DNA of 15,163 bases from an uncultured Lachnospiraceae bacterium (lineage in GTDB: Bacteria > Bacillota > Clostridia > Lachnospirales > Lachnospiraceae). The notes beneath the pieces were generated by a model. That model searched no databases and was not told the DNA's origin. It worked only from the letters and a program-made list of their open reading frames with translations. Shown here one piece after another: positions 14,767 through 15,163 of the stretch. The stretch lies in the NCBI GenBank assembly GCA_910588965.1, contig CAJUSO010000066.1:1-15163 (forward strand), in the 5' to 3' direction. Both the position numbers and the translations under genes were made by a program. Every line of letters begins with the position of its first letter. Position 1 is the stretch's first letter.

Positions 14767-15163
14767 TAATTTTGTAAAACCATAGCCGCCAATACAATAT
14801 AACTTCTTCTCTGCTATCCACCTCCCTGCCGTGCCAAGATACTTCCATAACACACTTTCCCCGGCAAACCCAAAAATGTATCTTAAGTATACCCATCCCA
14901 AACATGAGATACTAGGATAATATTTTATTCTCTTAGCATTATTTTAAACATTTTTACCTATTTTTTGTACTATTTTTTCTATTTTCACAGCAAAATGCTG
15001 CATTTTATTCTTTTTATTTTTATTATTAATAGTTGGAATGCTACATTTTTTCAAAAAAATAAAATAATTTTTATATATTTTTATACTCTCAAGATTCCTT
15101 TTTTACACAAGCCCTCGCCTGCCCGCATATGCTCCCCAGGACGAAATCCTTGCAATTCCAAAG
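14767..15163 (-). promoter_or_regulatory. A+T-rich upstream region of the GH127 gene
   Basis: No gene is recognised in this 400-base stretch. About 14900-15105 is extremely A+T-rich. Candidate -10 boxes on the minus strand include TATACT at 14887-14892, without a good -35. AGATACT occurs at 14837-14843 and 14907-14913, and the near-palindrome GTATCTTAAGTATAC sits between them at 14878-14892, overlapping that -10; these could be operators. From about 15106 to the right edge the sequence turns G+C-rich, suggesting the end of another gene, too short to identify. Confidence 0.4.

Overview
The window looks like chromosome from an anaerobic Gram-positive gut Firmicute, most likely Lachnospiraceae (Clostridium cluster XIVa). 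The reasons are clostridial-type AlaRS, HolA and LepB proteins, strong GGAGG ribosome sites, GTG/TTG starts, sigma-A promoters with 17-base spacers, and a very large secreted plant-glycan enzyme with FIVAR modules. This is a judgement from protein character, not a database match. Base composition is near half G+C in genes and sharply A+T-rich in the flanks. Every gene I can support lies on the minus strand, so transcription runs from high to low coordinates.

Read in transcription order, the layout is as follows. (1) 14767-15163: A+T-rich upstream region with repeated AGATACT-type motifs. (2) 8552-14746: a 2064-residue secreted protein with a GH127/DUF1680 beta-L-arabinofuranosidase domain, Ig-like and carbohydrate-binding-like modules in front, FIVAR modules, a roughly 365-residue alanine coiled-coil stalk and a C-terminal Fn3-like domain behind, then a 13-bp terminator. 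(3) 6615-8380: a compact cluster of a 52-codon TTG-start ORF (a basic, four-cysteine peptide), an uncharacterised 241-residue protein and a CPBP (CAAX-type) membrane protease, ending in a terminator at 6559-6592. (4) 6236-6545: what looks like decayed coding sequence and a second terminator. (5) 5051-6031: holA (DNA polymerase III delta) with its own promoter. (6) 4670-4990: a noncoding minisatellite with 47-bp units. (7) 3644-4639: lepB (signal peptidase I) with a long N-terminal extension made of 12-residue Trp repeats encoded by 36-bp tandem units. (8) 3404-3532: a 42-residue single-span membrane protein under a strong promoter, followed by a 12-bp hairpin and alaS (665-3322), which ends at a terminator. 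(9) 1-600: no gene recognised, apart from a promoter and ribosome site at the left edge for a gene outside the window.

Housekeeping functions (tRNA charging, replication clamp loading, protein export) sit beside accessory ones (plant cell-wall arabinan or extensin degradation, and the CPBP cluster). The best candidates for something undescribed are the Trp-repeat cytoplasmic domain on signal peptidase, the adjacent 47-bp minisatellite, the peptide/241-residue protein/CPBP protease cluster, and the small membrane ORF plus hairpin in front of alaS. No tRNA, rRNA, CRISPR array, insertion sequence or T-box was seen.
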